Positions 1 through 10,432 of a stretch of DNA of 51,123 bases are shown here, one piece after another. Positions within the stretch are counted from its first letter, which is position 1, and each line of letters starts with the position of its first letter. The notes under the pieces are model-generated. The model saw only the letters and a list, made by a program, of their open reading frames with translations, had not been told where the DNA came from and did no database searches. Both the position numbers and the translations under genes were made by a program. Source of the stretch: UBA6164 sp963979005 (GTDB lineage: Bacteria > Patescibacteriota > Gracilibacteria > BD1-5 > UBA6164); assembly GCA_963979005.1 (NCBI GenBank), contig CAXBVF010000003.1, forward strand, positions 1 through 51,123, written 5' to 3'.

Positions 1-1119
1 AGTTCTTGGTGAGATTTTACTATTCAAGCTAATTCATTTTTTTGTTCTAATCAACATATTTATATTTCTTTTGATTCTGATAGTTTATGATTAAAGGATG
101 TATGAAATATGCTACAGTGAAATTTAGTTGATAATTTTGATAAACAAAAAATAGCTATATCAGGTATTACTACAATAAAATGAGATGAAAATAATATTTT
201 GAATAGAGAAAATAATCCTATAGATGATATTTATTTAGATACAAATAAAAAAGTCTTATCAAAATCCTTAATTAATAAAAATATAGTTAAATATACTAAT
301 TGATTAACTCCTGAAACAGTTAGTGATTTAATATCTTTTGATTTTAATAACTCTTGATCAGATGAAAAAATATTTTATTATGATTATATATGACAAACAG
401 AAAATATTATTTTCAATTGAAATACTTATATAAATAAATGAAAAAATCTTACTATCTGAAATAGTTTAGCTGGTAAAATATGAGTTTCTTGAAAAAATAC
501 GGTTATAGCTATGAATGCTAATATACATATTACTGATGATATTTATAATACTAATGATAATAATTCATTGTTGCTACTTATCGCAAAGAGGGATTCTGAT
601 ACATGAAACTGATGAAATATTTATATTGATCCATCTGTAACAAATATTGATGCAGTTTTAATTTCAGACGGAAGTATTATAAGTATGCAATCATGAGAAA
701 TTCAATATGTTTGAGATGTATGAATTATTAATAATTTAAGAAAACAACTATTGATATTTGGTTCAATAATTAGTTCTAATAATATTTGATCGAATACTCT
801 TGTATATTGAACAGATTTATATGAAAATCCGGCTATGGTAAATAATGAATTACTAGATAATATATATGATTTATGAAATTTGAGAACATTTAATTTGAAT
901 TATGGTGAAGCGTTAACAAATTGTGATGATCAAAATGAATTAGCTCCTATTGATTGATTTTGAGATTTTATAACAAATGCTTGGGCTTGATGAAAAAATT
1001 GTTACATAACTGATCTAAAAGATCCTGATTTAAGAGAAAGTGATAAGAAAAACCCGATTATAATTGAATATAATTCAAATATACAACTCTTGAATCCAGT
1101 AATATTAAGTAGTAATTAA
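1..1119 (+). CDS. Surface protein, 5' end cut by window
   Basis: The frame is open from the first base and ends in TAA at 1117-1119, so the N-terminus lies outside the window. The visible 372 residues are rich in Asn, Ser, Ile and Asp. They contain a beta-solenoid-like stretch near residue 200 (GNIYIDPSVTNIDAVLISDG) followed by a second one (LRKQLLIFGSIISSNN). From memory, similar text occurs in very large secreted or pilus-associated proteins of Patescibacteria, but I cannot name a family. About twenty internal TGA codons read as Gly. The co-directional adhesin-like gene starts 28 nt downstream, which supports a cell-surface locus. The role as an extracellular structural or adhesive protein is inferred. 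Confidence 0.7.
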
Positions 1120-1146
1120 AATATTTTAGTAAGTAATTTTAAATAA

Positions 1147-2607
1147 ATGAAAATAATAAATGAGATTAAGTATATAATGGTTTGAATTGTGTTATGATTA
1201 TGAATGATATGATTTACTAGTTATGCAACAGTTACTTGAGCATGAACTATATGATCTTTATTTGAAGAGATAACAGGTAATTATTATTTGATATGAGATA
1301 ATATTAAGGATGAAACAGTTGATTCTTCTGAAATAGAGAACGAAACTATTGAAACCTGAGATATTAAAAATTCTACAATATTATGAGAAGATATTATGGA
1401 TTGAGAAATATCTCAAAATAAATTAGATAATACATTATCTAATAAAATTGATCAAATAGCAATTAATACTACTAATATTAGTACTAATACTACTAATATT
1501 AGTACTAATACTACAGATATATCTACTTTGGTAATACCTACTACTGTGGCAGAGTTAACTGATAGTTCTGACTATACTTTGAATAGTTTATTGTCGGCAG
1601 TTGCATTATCATGAGATTATATAGATTTAATTAATTTACCTTCTTTAGAAGAAATTAGATGAGCCTTGTGATGAACTCTTACATTTATAAGAGAAGATTC
1701 TACTATTTATAATTGAAGTATGCTTGGTCAAATATTATTTGATTGAACTGATGGTGCCATAAGTACTGATGATGCTTCTGTTGCTATTATAGCTAGCGCA
1801 TCTGAATCCCATAGTAATTTTGATAAATGATGAGATTTGAGTTTTTGGACAAAGCCTACTAATACAGATTATGATCAACCAGCATTGAAGAGAATGGAAA
1901 TAAATGATAACTGAAATGTATATATAAATGAAAAATTATATGTTTGAGGTAGTAAGGTTGCGGATAATTTTAATGTTACTTTTAAGGTAAGACCAGAAGA
2001 TTTATTAGATAATGCTGATGATTATACATACTTAGATTGATGGGAAACTACTTATAGTAAAGTATCAGAAAAAAGTAGTTTAACTATTAATTTCTTTAGT
2101 TATAAGTGATGAAATTGTGATTTATGGACAAGTGATTCAGACGAACAGTGGGTGCAAAATTTTGATTTATTAAATACGTCAATAATTCCTGAATTATGAA
2201 CTTGATTATGAAGTTCAAGAAATACAGTTAAGTCTTTATTTACAGAAATATGTGATGATAATGATGGTTGTATGATTCGCTATACTCCTATAAGAGATTA
2301 TAATACAGCTACTAGTTGATGGATATGAAACACATTTTCTCACTTGACTAAATGATATAGAGATGATATTTGATTTTTTTATAGTTTACGTACTAGTTTT
2401 GATTCTTTTACTCATTTAGCCATTAGTGATTTAAACCCTGCGTGAGCAAATAGTTGATATACATCAGATGGTTTATGACATGATATGTTTTGGTTAGTTA
2501 ATCAGAGGTGGCCTTATACGGGTGCAGCTACATCAAACAGCCTTTATTTACATGTCAGATGATCTTATGAAATTTGTTATGATTGATATATAACATTTGT
2601 TGATTAA
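1147..2607 (+). CDS. Tail-fibre-like surface adhesin
   Basis: 486 residues starting with a hydrophobic signal/anchor segment (about residues 9-27). A Thr/Asn/Ile stalk follows with seven-residue repeats (NISTNTT) near residue 110, typical of trimeric coiled-coil stalks. Next comes a segment ending SGDYIDLINLPSL, which closely resembles the ySGdYnDLtNkPtl motif of phage tail fibres and bacterial trimeric adhesins. The C-terminal ~250 residues contain several Cys and Trp and look like a globular head. It follows a truncated surface protein and precedes a lipoprotein on the same strand. For an organism of a group usually described as host-attached, a role in host contact is plausible but inferred. 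Confidence 0.75.
1471..1512 (+). repeat. Two tandem 21-bp repeats in the adhesin stalk
   Basis: Two perfect 21-nt units, each encoding TNISTNT, lie in frame inside the adhesin gene, with a degenerate third copy following (TDIST). The heptad length fits a coiled-coil stalk. Exact repeats of this kind can change copy number by slippage. Confidence 0.85.
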
Positions 2608-2627
2608 TTATTTTTTAATATTTTATT

Positions 2628-3338
2628 ATGAAAAAAACTATAGTTTTATTTGGGCTTTTATTATTATCTTCATGTAATATTATAGACCCACAAGAGGATA
2701 TTTTGTATAATAATGAAGATAAAATTGTTACTATAAATGGTGCTGATAAAATAGATATTACTTCTTTATCTTGAACATTAAATAATGATGAATTATTAAA
2801 TAATAAGTCATTTACTTGAAGTACAAATATTGATTATGTAATAGATAAAAATGATATCTCAGGTATTAATTGTTATGAATACCAGTCTGAGATAAATATA
2901 AATCTTTGTTTAGATGAAATGTTGTGACAGATAAATGAAGACTATTTTAAAGAACAGTGAAATAATAATTGTTGAGAATTATTTGATTCAAGTTTGTATA
3001 ATAAAAAAGATAAAGAATTAGTAGAAGAGTTTTTCTTAGCTTGCGAGGATAGTTATGTATCATATTCTGATATAAAACCTAGTTTGGAATTATTAACTAT
3101 TGAAGATTGTAGTCTTTATAATAATGAGTCATATAGAATGTATGATGATAATACTACTTGATTAACAAGTACTGAGCAATGCAAATTTGAAATTGCATTT
3201 AATTCTACTGAGTGATGTGAAATATTAGACAATCTTGATGAAAAAATAAAGTGTAATGAGGTTATTAAGTGATTGGAAGAATATAGAAAAAATGAACTAA
3301 ATAAAAAATATTTTGAAATGTTCTGAGATATAAAATAA
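2628..3338 (+). CDS. Lipoprotein of unknown function
   Basis: 236 residues beginning with a clear lipoprotein signal peptide: a Lys-Lys N-region, a hydrophobic core and a lipobox with Cys about residue 16 (LLLLSSC). The mature part is acidic, rich in Asn, Glu and Asp, and carries about eight further cysteines, suggesting disulfides in an exported protein. I do not recognise a domain. It is the last gene of the co-directional surface cluster. Its TAA stop lies inside the terminator stem shared with murC. Confidence 0.75.
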
Positions 3339-3369
3339 AGACTGTTTTTAAAAAACAGTCTTTATTTTA
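3331..3369. terminator. Bidirectional terminator, lipoprotein gene / murC
   Basis: A perfect inverted repeat (stem about 19 bp, GACTGTTTTT/AAAAACAGTC at its core) with T-tracts on both sides. It contains the stop codons of both convergent genes (3336-3338 on plus, 3348-3350 on minus). Confidence 0.9.
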
Positions 3370-4685
3370 TATCTTAAATTATCAACATCTCAAGCACCTA
3401 ATAATATTATAATTGCTCCAGTATTTTTACTATCAAAGTTCTTAATTAACTTTAATGTATTTTCTAATCATTCACCATCTTTTTTATTTGGATGATTAAT
3501 TAATTTTACTAATTTTTCAGAATTAATTTTTTTCTTATCTTCATCAGAGTCTCTAGATTCATAAATATTTGGAATAATTAATTCATCCGTATCTGAAAAA
3601 CATGTTTTAAAATCTTCAAGTAATTCTAGGGTTCTTGAATATTGATGAGGTTGAAAAATAGTCAGTATTTTTTTGTCCATATTAGACTCTTTGATAGCAT
3701 TTAATGTTAGACAAATTTCTGTAGGATGATGTCCATAATCACTTATTAAAATGTTATTGTGGACAGTTTGTCATATCCTCTCCATTCTCCTCCAAACTCA
3801 TGTATAACTTTCTAAAGAATCTAATATATTTACTTCATTTATTCATATCATAAATCATATAACATATGCAATTTTAGCATCAAATAATATATGCTTTCAT
3901 GGTATTTTGATGTCTATAATAGGGAAGTGATTTTTTTGTCAATTATAACTAAAGTATTCTTCATATACTTCTATATAATTTATATCACTTCTTAATCATA
4001 ATAGTTTTTTACAATTTTCATCTTCTAAATTAAGGATAGCGAATCATCAAGGTACTATATTATTTAAATATTCTTTATATGCAGAAATATAATCTTCTAA
4101 ATCCTTATAATAATCTAAATGGTCTAGTTCTATATTTGTTATTACTCATACCGTAGCATTATATTTTAAAAAACTTCTTTTATATTCACATGCTTCTAAA
4201 ATAAAATATTCATCTTCTACTCAATTTCTTCTATAATAAAAATTCTTATTATCAAATTCTTTTAATAAAGTTCAAACAATACTTGTGAAATCATTTTCCG
4301 AGTTTTTTAAAACTAAACTAGTAAGGGAAGTTGTAGTTGATTTTCAATGTGTTCATGCTATAGTTATAAGTTTTTTTGTATTCGCAATATTTGCAATAGC
4401 TTCAGGGTAACTAAGTATTTTTATTCAAAGTTCTTTAGATCTAACTATTTCACTTTGCGTATTTGGAACAGCTTCTGTATATATAACTAAATCAAAACTC
4501 TCGTCTATTAATTCAGGAGCCTCTCATATAATAATATTTGCTCAATCCTTTGTTAAATCTTGTATTAACTCAGACGAACAAATATCGCTTCAATACACTG
4601 CATATGATTGAGCTATATAATATCTAGCTATTGCGGATATTCATATTCATCAAATTCAGATTATGTATACTTTGTCTTTTTGCAT
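3348..4685 (-). CDS. murC: UDP-N-acetylmuramate--L-alanine ligase
   Basis: 445 residues. The product ligates L-Ala to UDP-MurNAc in the cytoplasmic stage of peptidoglycan synthesis. The N-terminus has the Rossmann-like motif YIIGIGGIGISAIARYY. The ATP-binding motif GTHGKSTTTS is near residue 113, and the Mur ligase C-terminal motif IFQPHQYSRTLELLEDF near residue 335 is typical of MurC rather than MurD/E/F. The length matches the family. The start is the ATG just before the first conserved segment. The last residues (after GAGDVDNL) are encoded within the terminator hairpin, so the protein reads through one arm of it before stopping. It fits with the LCP and penicillin-binding genes in this window: the cell builds its own wall. 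Confidence 0.93.
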
Positions 4686-4814
4686 ATTATTGTTTTTAGT
4701 ATATTAATTATATTAATTGTATTTATTTTTCAAAAAACTCAAGAAACATGTTATTTTTGGTGTTTTAATAATTTTTATGTTATATTAAGTATAATTATTG
4801 AATAAGATAGCCTA

Positions 4815-5087
4815 ATGAGGAATATATATGTGTTTTGAGTTGAATTAAATTGATTAGAATTTGTTACATATGTTCTTGTACCTACATCAATGACATTAGT
4901 AATACTTATTTATCTATATTTTAATATATCTTTATTGAAATTATCATTTGATTTTGATATTAATTTATTAAAAAAAATTGATAATAACTTAGAAAAAAAA
5001 CATAGCACTCTTAATAGACTTTTGGATAAATATTGCTTTAAACACTGTAGTACAGATAATGAATCAGATAAAGAAAAAGGACAGTAA
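4815..5087 (+). CDS. Small single-span membrane protein
   Basis: 90 residues, MRNIYVFGVELNGLEF..., with one strong hydrophobic segment at about residues 16-38, then a charged Lys/Glu/Asp-rich cytoplasmic-type tail with predicted helix. I recognise no domain. It diverges from murC (129 nt apart) and converges on pth; its TAA lies in the shared terminator. Confidence 0.6.
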
Positions 5088-5104
5088 TATACTATCCTTT
5101 TTCT
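5072..5104. terminator. Bidirectional terminator, small membrane protein gene / pth
   Basis: AGAAAAAGGA pairs with TCCTTTTTCT around a small inner stem (AGT/ACT). T-runs lie on both sides. Both convergent stop codons (5085-5087 and 5092-5094) lie inside it. Confidence 0.85.
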
Positions 5105-5616
5105 TTTATTAAACTATAGGTTTCCGTAAATATTTTATTATTTAAATCTTTTAGCTCTTCTGTTGTAAATTTTGATAAAACCCAATCTGATACCTCGTAA
5201 TTATTATCTAATCATATACCAATTTTTATTCTTTTAAATTCTAATCATAAATATTTAATCATATCTTTTATTCAATTATGTCATCAAGCACTTCATTTAT
5301 CTCTGAATCTCAATTTTCAAAAATCCATGCTTAAATCATCATATATTACTGTTATATTTTCAGTATTTATCTTGTAAAAATCGATTACTTTTTTTATAGA
5401 TTCTCAGCTTAGGTTCATAAAGGTGTTAGGCTTTAAAAGGATAGTTTTTTCTCAATTAAAATTTCAAGAAGATGTCTCTCATTTAAATTTGGATTCTAAT
5501 TTAAATTCGCTAAATTTTTCTTTTTCAACTAAATAATCTAAAAATAAAAACCCTATATTGTGTCTAGTTTTTTTATATTTATCTCATGGATTTCATAGTC
5601 ATATAATTAATTTCAT
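5092..5616 (-). CDS. pth: Peptidyl-tRNA hydrolase
   Basis: 174 residues. The product releases peptides from peptidyl-tRNA that has dropped off ribosomes. The family signature is complete: GLGNPG at the N-terminus, RHNIGF with the catalytic His about residue 20, the catalytic Asp in VIYDDLSMDFG, and the GHNGIKD motif with the substrate-binding Asn. Length is close to the usual ~190. It follows xerC by 9 nt and is probably cotranscribed with it. Confidence 0.95.
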
Positions 5617-5625
5617 TTTATTATT

Positions 5626-6549
5626 TTATTTCATAAATTTCGAATGTACCTCTTTTAGTTTTTTATTTGTTACATGAGTGTATACTTGTGTAGTAGTAAT
5701 ACTTGCGTGTCATAACATTTCTTGTATAGCCCTTAAATCTGCTCAATTACTTAATAGTGTTGTCGCAAATGAATGCCTGAGAGTATGAGCTGAGATATTT
5801 TTTAATATAAAAGCTTTACTAGCATATTTTTTAACCATATTAGTAATAAAAAATCTAGTTAATCTTACTTTTTCATTTTCTAGAGTATCTATATTTTCTT
5901 TTTTTATATTGTGTCTTATAAATAAAGGGGATAGATGGTCATTTCTTTTTTCTATATAATTTTCTATAAGTTTGGCAGCATGTTTTGTTAAATATACTAC
6001 TCTAACTTTTCTTCATTTTCATCTTACAGCAAATTCTCTTCTTTTTAAATTGATATCAGATATATTTAAATTTGTTAATTCTGATATTCTGAGACCAGTA
6101 GAATATATGCATTCCATAATTGCTAAATCTCTAGTTCAAATTATTGTTTTTGTATCAGGGGTACTAAATAATCTTTCTAATTCTTCTTCTAATAAAAATT
6201 CAACATGTCTTTCGTCAGCCTTGATTAAATCAATTGCAGACGCAGACATGCTTTTGTGTCATTTTTTTTCTAAAAATTTTAAAAAACTTCTAATAGTTAT
6301 CATATAAGCATTAGCAGTTTTAATGGAGATACTTTTGTTTTTTTCGTAAAGATAACTTCTAAATTTTTCAGCAATTTCTAAAACAATATCTTTTACTTTA
6401 AATTTATCTATATTTTTTTCTAAGGATTCAATTATGAATTCATTAAATTTTCTTAAATGTCTATCATATTGTTCCACAGTTCTAGGTGATTTATTTTTGA
6501 TTACTTCTAAATAATTTAAAAAGTTTAAGTGAGCTTCTTTAAATAGCAT
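5626..6549 (-). CDS. Tyrosine recombinase XerC/XerD family
   Basis: 307 residues. An N-terminal SAM-like DNA-binding domain (LNFLNYLEVIKNKSPRTVEQY) is followed by a catalytic domain with every active residue visible: Arg in STGLRISEL (about 151), Lys in VRGKGRKVRVV, His-x-x-Arg in HTLRHSFAT (about 250-253), His in LGHASI, and the nucleophile Tyr in QVYTHV (about 286). This is the set used to resolve chromosome dimers at dif. Its place in a housekeeping operon with pth, and the absence of phage genes nearby, favour a chromosomal Xer over an integrase. An upstream TTG at 6558 is possible, but the ATG is preferred. Confidence 0.9.
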
Positions 6550-6592
6550 TTTATTCAATTGAAATAATAAATATTATGTTATGTATTTTAAT

Positions 6593-6629
6593 AAAAAAAT
6601 AAACTATATCAAGTATAGTTTATTTTTTT
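6593..6629 (-). terminator. Terminator after map
   Basis: Stem ACTATA/TATAGT extended by A/T pairs, loop TCAAG, with a long T-tract on the minus strand. It sits between the map stop and the xerC start and separates two minus-strand transcription units. Confidence 0.8.
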
Positions 6630-7371
6630 ATATGATTATTTCTGGCTCTCAATCTGTAATTAGTATATTATGCTCAAATTGACATCATAAGCTTCAATCT
6701 TTTATGTAAATCTCCCAAGCTCACTCATCTACTATTTGTCAGCTTGTTTCTCATATAAGAGGCTCTATTGCTAAAGTCATTCCCTTTTTTAATTCTACTC
6801 AACTTCAAGCTTTTCAATAGTTTGGTATATATGGTTTTTCATGTATTTCTTTTCACACTGCATGTCACGTTAGATCCTTTACTACTTTGAATCAAGCTTT
6901 TTCAATTTCTTTTTGTATAGCTGAACTTATATCTCATACTTTGTTTCAAGCTTTACATTTAGATATTCAAGCATATAAGGCTTTTTTGTTAACCTCTATC
7001 ATTTTTGCTCATACTTTATTATATTTATTTCATCATATAACCATAGTAAATCCAGTATCAGTATTTACTCATACTCATTTATCTCTTATTCAAAAATCAA
7101 AATTTACTAAGTCTCAATTTTTGAATCTAATATTTCTAGAAGCTGTTCAGTGAGCAATTTCGTCATTAATACTTATGCATATATTATCGGGAAATCAATA
7201 TGCTCACTTAAAAGCGCATAAAACATTATGTTTCTTAGCTATTTTTCAACATAAATCATTTACTTGATTTGTAGTTGTTCATTCTATTGCTATTTTTTTT
7301 ATTTCAGCAAAAATTTTTTTATGAATTTTTGCATTATTTCTCATTATTTCGAGTTCTTTTTTTGTTAACAT
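6628..7371 (-). CDS. map: Methionine aminopeptidase, type I
   Basis: 247 residues. The product removes the initiator Met from nascent proteins using two metal ions. The ligands can be followed: Asp in FDFGIRD, Asp in NTDTGFT, His in LTGHAVGKEIHEKP, Glu in LAIEPL, and Glu in QFEHNI. The length is that of the short bacterial type I enzyme, without the SH3-binding N-terminal extension. It starts 8 nt after the stop of the upstream secreted-protein gene, so it probably shares that promoter. Confidence 0.95.
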
Positions 7372-7379
7372 ATTTTTAT

Positions 7380-8666
7380 TTATTTACATAATCAATCTCA
7401 AGTTGATTGTGAATTACAAACCTTTTGCGATACTTTTATTGTTTTTTCTAATGTATTTATACTGTCATCTAAACTAAAATGGGTTTTTATAATCTTTGAC
7501 CTTAATCATTCAGTTACCACGTCTCATATTGCAGCAAATGGGACCTCTTTTTCATAAAGAGTTGTAATTTTTTCCTGAATCTCTTTTGATAATTCAGAAT
7601 TATCTGTAACTCTATTTAAGTCATTTATATTTATTTTTTCTACTTTTTCATCGAAAAAATCTCATACAACTTCTTCATTCCAAAATTTTAATTGTTCTTC
7701 TATTTTTCAGTAGGTGGATATAATAGTATTAGAAACAAAGTTACTATTTAGGTTAATTCATTCTGTGTTGTATTTTTCTAAGTTCGATTTTAATATCTCT
7801 TTATTTTCAGTTGATATTCATTTTCTACTTAACTCTTCTGACAGCTCTCTTTTTTCTATTTTTGCCTCGTCATTATTTGGATCATTTCAAATTAATAACT
7901 CCCAGGAATCTTTCCACATATCAATTCAATCTCTTCATTGTTTATTTAAGAGTTCTATATCCTTGATTGCTGTAGATATTTGTTCAAAAAATCATCACTT
8001 TTCTTTACTACACGCCTTAATAGACTCTGTAGAGTAAGCTTTTTTTATTTCTAATTCAAAACTATTATTTACTAGAATTAAATCAACTCAATCAAACTCA
8101 TCTGGGTATCATAATATTGATAACCTAAATAAATTTAATATTTGATCATTATTGTAAATTAAACTAGATACTATTTCTTTTGCTGTTTTATTATTTAAAT
8201 TACACTTACTTGTGACTCATTTACAAGCCTCAGATACAACTATTTGAGTATATAATTGGCTATCTAACATTTTTACATATTCAAGTAAAAACTTATTTTG
8301 TTTGTCTAATATTCAATAATCTCTTTTTACCTGAACTGGAATTTCAGAAATTAGAGGAAAAGTTAAAAAATATTCCGCATAAGAAAAGTATCATTTAAAA
8401 TTAAATGATTGATTAAATAGGCTTACGGTTTCATTAACTGCTTTACTAATTTGATTAGATACGGAATTACTCGTATCAAGTTCCTTTTTCTTGTTATTAT
8501 TTTCCGTTATAGCATTAGATATATTTTTTATTACTTGTTTATTATCTTTTACGTAATCCAATAACACCTGAGCACTTTTATCTTTTATACTACAAGTTCA
8601 TGCTGCCGATAAATATGATGGCATACATAATAAAAGAATAAATGTGAGTAATTTTATTTTTTTCAT
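7380..8666 (-). CDS. Secreted protein of unknown function (428 aa)
   Basis: Begins MKKIKLLTFILLLCMPSYLSA, a classical Sec signal peptide with a probable cleavage after SYLSA-A. The mature protein is mostly charged and helical, with several Cys (for example near the N-terminus, an EACKG-x-x-SKC cluster mid-way, and one close to the C-terminus). I do not recognise a family. It lies 5 nt downstream of another large secreted protein and 8 nt upstream of map. The pair 8672-10291 and 7380-8666 therefore form an operon and may act together outside the membrane; that is inference. Confidence 0.75.
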
Positions 8667-8671
8667 AATTT

Positions 8672-10291
8672 TTAACCTTTTGGTTTAGCGTTTAATTTTA
8701 ATATTATAGAATGTATATTTTGAACATAATTATTTATCCCTAATGTAAATTTATCTAATTCTGTGTACTGTTTTTCAAAGGTTTCGAGTACTCAATATGA
8801 TACTTTTTTCTCTATTATTTTGTTAAATAATTTAGCTTTTTCTTCCTTGTTTATTAGATAATCATTATAATATTCTTGTTGATTTAAGAAGGCATTTCTA
8901 ACTGTCAGCTCTTTTGCATTCAATACTGATTGCTTGTCTTGTTCTAGATTATTTAGCATAGTTAAATCATTTTTCCTCTTATAATCTAATCATTTACTTT
9001 TATAAAAAGATTCTAACATATTTTTTAAAGCAAATTCTCATTCATCTTTTTTATCTTCTGGAGCCAAATCTAAAATAGGTACAGGTTTTGTTGATATTTG
9101 AAATCAAATATGAAAAATATCTGGTAAATTCAATCACTCTAATCATAGTTGAAAATTATTCTGAGACATACTTGCTGGGATCAAAGATGTAGATGCAAAT
9201 TTACCTAAATGTTCATTTGATCTATTTAATAAATATTCAATTGTTATATTCTCTCATCATCAAAAAAGATTATGGTCATATGTAATGTATTCTATATCTA
9301 TACAGAAAAACTCATTACATGGCCATTCAGATAAATCAGTAATACTTTGGTATCCTCATCATATATCTGTATTTCAATTATTACTTCATTCTTCCTCTAA
9401 ATTATCAGTATCTCAATTTCAAATATTACTATTTACAGAATCATTTACAATTATTCAATTATTTAAATTGGTATCAATATTATTTAATATAAAACTTAGA
9501 TTATCTTTTGATAATCAGCTTGTTTGAATATCGTCAGAACATAAATATGTATTATTTGTTTCTATAGTTGATTCATCACTATTTTCAGAAGTATTAATAG
9601 TATCATCATTTTCTTCCTTATTACTATCGTTATTTAAATCTATACTATCTGTACTTCAATTCAATAATTCTCTTGTTCACTCCCCAATAGATTCTATAAA
9701 TCAGTATATAGATTCACCTAAATCTACATTATCTCATCATTCATAATCAACTACATCAGCAAATATTATTTTATCTATTTCTTCTATATCACTAATTAAA
9801 TCAAATCATGAATTTTCTATTTTTCAATCACTATAAAGTCAAATATTAGATATTTGATATATTTGTTTAGATTTTGTTTCTGTTTTAGTATTTATTTTGT
9901 CCTCATATTCTTTAAAATACAATAAGTAATCTACAAGTATTTTCATTCAATTTGTATCATCTTTACTACAAGTACTATTTAAGTATGTTCATAGTTTTCC
10001 TAAATCTTCCTTTTGTATTATTTCTTTAAACTCTTCAATTGATAAATTTTTTGAAACATCCAAACATTCTATATATTTATCATTTATAGCTAGTTCATTT
10101 ATTTCCTCTAGGATGCTTGTTCATTTTATTCATCCATTTATCTCAAATTCAAATAATTTATCATCCAATTCATTAATTCATGTATCAATATTTTTATATA
10201 AATCCAGTGAAGATGCACTTCAAAAAAAAGCATTAGTTGTTCCAAAAATGCTAAGTATTCAGATTATTAAAAATACAATGTATCTTTTCAT
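8672..10291 (-). CDS. Secreted protein of unknown function (539 aa)
   Basis: Starts with an N-terminal signal peptide (MKRYIVFLIIGILSIFGTTNA). An acidic, helical N-terminal half is followed by a low-complexity Asn/Asp/Glu/Ser/Thr linker (about residues 200-260) and a glycine-rich patch (DIGGGYQS). A C-terminal half has a Cys pair near NEFFCIDIEY and a long charged helical end. No domain is recognised. It is the first gene of an operon with 7380-8666 and map, preceded by a good promoter at 10319-10346. Both signal-peptide genes share a similar overall plan (exported, Cys-containing, coiled-coil-like C-terminus). Confidence 0.75.
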
Positions 10292-10318
10292 ATAAATCTA
10301 AAGAAAATAGTCATATAT

Positions 10319-10346
10319 ATTATATAAAAAAAACTTATTATTACAA
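10319..10346 (-). promoter_or_regulatory. Promoter of the secreted-protein/map operon
   Basis: On the minus strand TTGTAA (10341-10346), a 16-nt spacer and TATAAT (10319-10324), about 28 nt before the start codon at 10291. Confidence 0.6.
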
Positions 10347-10386
10347 AGATTTGTACTAAAAATAACTTTAAATAAATATGTATAAA

Positions 10387-10422
10387 AAAATAGTAAAAAT
10401 ATTTAAATATTTTTACTATTTT
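10387..10422 (-). terminator. Terminator after the clpC-like gene
   Basis: AATAGTAAAAATATTT pairs with its complement in a perfect palindrome followed by a T-tract on the minus strand. It lies just downstream of the unfoldase stop codon. Confidence 0.8.
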
Positions 10423-10432
10423 AAGAAATTAT

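Noticed and set aside
5626..6549. Integrase of a mobile element
   Set aside because: No phage, transposon or attachment-site features flank it, and it is in an operon with pth; a chromosomal Xer recombinase is more likely.
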